64,000 nucleotides of DNA from Adiantum capillus-veneris. Its lineage: Eukaryota; Streptophyta; Polypodiopsida; Polypodiales; Pteridaceae. The stretch lies in assembly GCA_014529385.2 (NCBI GenBank), contig CM043952.1, positions 150,625,057-150,689,056 on the forward strand, read 5' to 3'. This document shows positions 62,131 through 64,000 of the stretch, piece after piece. How positions within the stretch are numbered: position 1 is the first letter of the stretch; every line of letters begins with the position of its first letter. The notes beneath the pieces are model-generated. The model was given only the letters and a program-made list of their open reading frames with translations. It was not told the origin of the DNA and made no database searches. The position numbers and the translations under genes were made by a program.

Positions 62131-62368
62131 GGCTCCCTTGGGCCTCTTAATACTCATAGTCTCAATGCTCAATGCTCATTCCATTTCTCTCAAGCTCAAG
62201 GCTCAAGCTCATTCCATTTCCCTCAAGCTCAAGGCTCAAGTTTGAACTTTGAAGCTCTCCTCTCCCTCTTCTACCCACTTTGAAGCTCTCCTTTACTCTC
62301 TCTCCACACAAGCTCTCCTCTAACCCTTCTAACTTCTAAGCTCTACTCTCTCGAGTCTCTCCACCATC

Positions 62369-62901
62369 ATGTCATCTCAAGCCAACTCCACTTCTCAAGC
62401 CGCTTCTTCTCAAAGGAGACCCGCCGTGCAAACGTGGTCGTGGTGGGATGAAGTCGACTTTAGCTCGCGTGGCAAAGGTGGCGGTGCAAGACCATGGACG
62501 TGCAAGCTATGTCCATACAAGAGAACGGGTGGTTCAAACAAAGTGCGAGCCCATCTTCTTCATGAACCCGATCACGAGGTGAAGTTTTGCCCTCATGTAG
62601 CTCCCGAGAAGAGGTTGGATCTTCTTGAGAAACTCACGGTGTATGAGGTTGCGGAAGCGGCCAAGAGGGGCCGTTTTGTTGCCGTTGATCCCTCCGCCAC
62701 GGCGACACCGCGAGAGCAAAGGGAAGCCAACCTTGACGACATCTCTCGAACCTTCAAGAGCCATGGATCTACACCGTCCTCTTCCCTTCCGCATCGCCAA
62801 ACCACTCTCAACGAAAATTGGAATCCTAAATTGAAGGAAGAGGTAGATAGGTCGGTTGCCCGATTCTTCTTCCACGACCACATTGCCTTCCATGCTTCGC
62901 G
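62369..62901 (+). CDS. hAT transposase, exon 1 (BED zinc finger)
   Basis: Starts MSSQANSTSQAASS. A BED finger lies at about residues 21-70: W-x-W-x-DEVDFSS, then CKLCPYKRTGGSNKVRAH with the Cys-x2-Cys and a downstream His (HLLHEPDHE), which binds transposon ends. A linker ends ARFFFHDHIAFHAS. The exon ends at a GTGAGT donor (62902). Joining across the intron keeps frame and gives the hAT hallmark HIAFHASRSPYF, which confirms the splice. No stop interrupts this exon. Confidence 0.75.
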
Positions 62902-63012
62902 GTGAGTTTCCCTTGGCATATGCACATTGCAATCTTCCATTTTGTATTCATAATGGGTTATAATTTCTCGACTCTCCATACTAACGCAACATGCTCTATT
63001 TTGTGTGGATAG
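62902..63012 (+). other. Intron in the hAT transposase gene
   Basis: 111-bp GT-AG intron: donor CG|GTGAGTTT, acceptor TGGATAG|GTCTCC. The position inside the conserved FHASRSPYF block is a strong homology check. Confidence 0.75.
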
Positions 63013-64000
63013 GTCTCCATACTTTCGAACCATGGTTACGAAAATAGGGGAATATGGTTCCTCTTATGTGCCACCTTCATCGGAGAGGCTTCGCACCACC
63101 CTTCTTGACAAAGAGAAGCTTGCCGTGGAGCAAGCGGCCAAGCAACAAAGGATTTGTGGGAGACCAATGGCGTCTCTCTTCTTGTAGATGGATGGAGCGA
63201 CACCCGCAAGCGGTCCATCCACGGGGTGGTGGCCTACTCTTGGGGGGAGATGTACTTTGTGGAGTCACATGATGCATCCGATAGTGGCAAGGCCGCCGAG
63301 AAGCTTGCTGCGGAGTGGACAAGCACCATAGAGATCACCGGCCCGGAGAATGTCCTTTGTATGGTTGCAGATGGAGAGGCGTCAAAAAGGGCAGCCGGAG
63401 CTATCATTGAGGCAAGTATCCCAGCATCCATGTCACATTTTGCATAGCGCATTGGCCTCAATAACCTCCTCAAGGACATAGGGAACTTGTCATGGATTTC
63501 ACCCACATTGGTGACGCCTCTCGAATTGTCTCCTTGTGCTCAACCATCAAAAAGTGCGCCATGAATTCTCAAAGAGGAGCCAGTTGTCTTTGCTCAAATA
63601 TTCAGAGACAAGATTTGCATTCAATTGGCTTATGCTAGGCCGCTTGTCTACATGTGGCGGAGCCTTAAGGGGCCTCTTTCTCAGTGATGAGTTCCAGGCC
63701 ATGCCGGAGTCTACATCAGCAATAGGATTGAAATGCCGAGAATGGGCCGACGACGCCGCTTGGTGGGAGGAGGTGAAGACTCTTGACGCCATGGTCAAGC
63801 CTATTCTACACCTACTTCGAGTGGTGGATGGCTTGCAGCCATGCATTGGCAAAGTCTACGAAGCCATGGATCGGATGATAGAGGCACTTGAGAAGCTTGT
63901 GCCTGACCCTGTTCAGTATGCGGAGATTCATGGCTTGTGTGAGTCGAGGTGGAATGGATACTACTCTCCACTTCATGCGGCAGCTTATGTGCTTGACCCT
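63013..64000 (+). pseudogene. hAT transposase, exon 2 (DUF659 and beyond), frameshifted, runs off window
   Basis: After the splice comes RSPYFRTMVTKIGEYGSSYV and PSSERLRTTLLDKEKL. A one-base type frame change near 63150 leads into WETNGVSLLVDGWSDTRKRS, then IHGVVAYSWGEMYFVES and ENVLCMVADGEASKRAAGA, the DUF659 domain. There is a stop at 63445, further shifts near 63500-63620, then readable sense again (LRVVDGLQPCIGKVYEAMDR, YAEIHGLCESRWNGYYSPLH) to the window end. The hAT dimerisation domain would follow outside. Several lesions make this copy inactive unless some are sequence errors. Confidence 0.7.

Larger units (their letters stand above)
61845..64000 (+). mobile_element. hAT DNA transposon with BED finger, left end and most of gene
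   Basis: Left terminus CAGGGGACGGGGGGGACGGG at 61845 fits hAT ends (CAGGG...). The preceding eight bases CATAGTTA would be the left half of an 8-bp target duplication; the right half is outside the window. A G-rich, GGACGG-repeated subterminal region (61845-62040) is followed by a TATA box, a leader and a spliced transposase gene. It is inserted in a gypsy LTR. Confidence 0.75.

Overview
The window reads as repeat-rich, AT-rich nuclear DNA from a land plant. The best-supported host gene is the last exon of a Ycf20-like (NPQ7-type) plastid protein at 24020-24455 on the minus strand, which points to a green plant. The other content fits a large plant genome: Ty1/copia and Ty3/gypsy chromovirus elements, an L1-type LINE, hAT transposase genes with a spliced intron, a SWIM-zinc-finger remnant and long CT/GT microsatellites. 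A second LINE family with L2/CR1-like EN and RT motifs argues against a flowering plant, since those mostly carry only L1 and RTE LINEs. A fern or other non-seed plant is my inference, not a proof.

Layout, left half. Bases 1-7225 hold decayed material: an unassigned coding relic with a 113-bp tandem duplication, a minus-strand SWIM-type relic, and a short frame with an Aux/IAA domain I-like LRLGL motif. Bases 7226-11206 hold three copies of a ~1.32-kb terminal-inverted-repeat DNA transposon family. Two sit head to tail sharing one TTAA, and the third lies nested in the subterminal palindrome of the first. Bases 11207-14352 have no clear gene but include a ~455-bp inverted-repeat unit. A broken Ty1/copia element (minus) covers about 14.35-18.6 kb. 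An L2/CR1-like LINE relic (plus) covers about 20.5-23.8 kb, and the Ycf20-like exon follows.

Layout, middle. A nearly full-length L1-type LINE (plus) runs from 25342 to about 40507, bounded by a ~15-bp target duplication and ending in poly(A). Its ORF2 is split by an 8.4-kb Ty3/gypsy chromovirus (29331-37725) with two LTRs and a TTATA target duplication. The LINE itself sits in an older minus-strand LINE-like relic.

Layout, right half. This is a graveyard of related elements: an L2-like LINE 5' half (42.4-43.7 kb), a rearranged gypsy relative (43.7-47.4 kb), and a hAT transposase gene fragment split by a 2.4-kb non-coding LTR element (47953-50317). Then come minus-strand L2-like LINE RT sequence (52.1-53.7 kb), a candidate unknown minus-strand gene or pseudogene (53.9-55.5 kb), and a second minus-strand gypsy relative (56.2-61.8 kb). 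A BED/DUF659 hAT transposon with its own TATA box and intron is inserted in that last element's LTR and runs off the window end.

The window works as a record of layered insertions rather than as an operon or pathway. The relative order can be read from nesting: old LINE relic, then L1-type LINE, then young gypsy; old gypsy, then hAT; hAT gene, then short LTR element.
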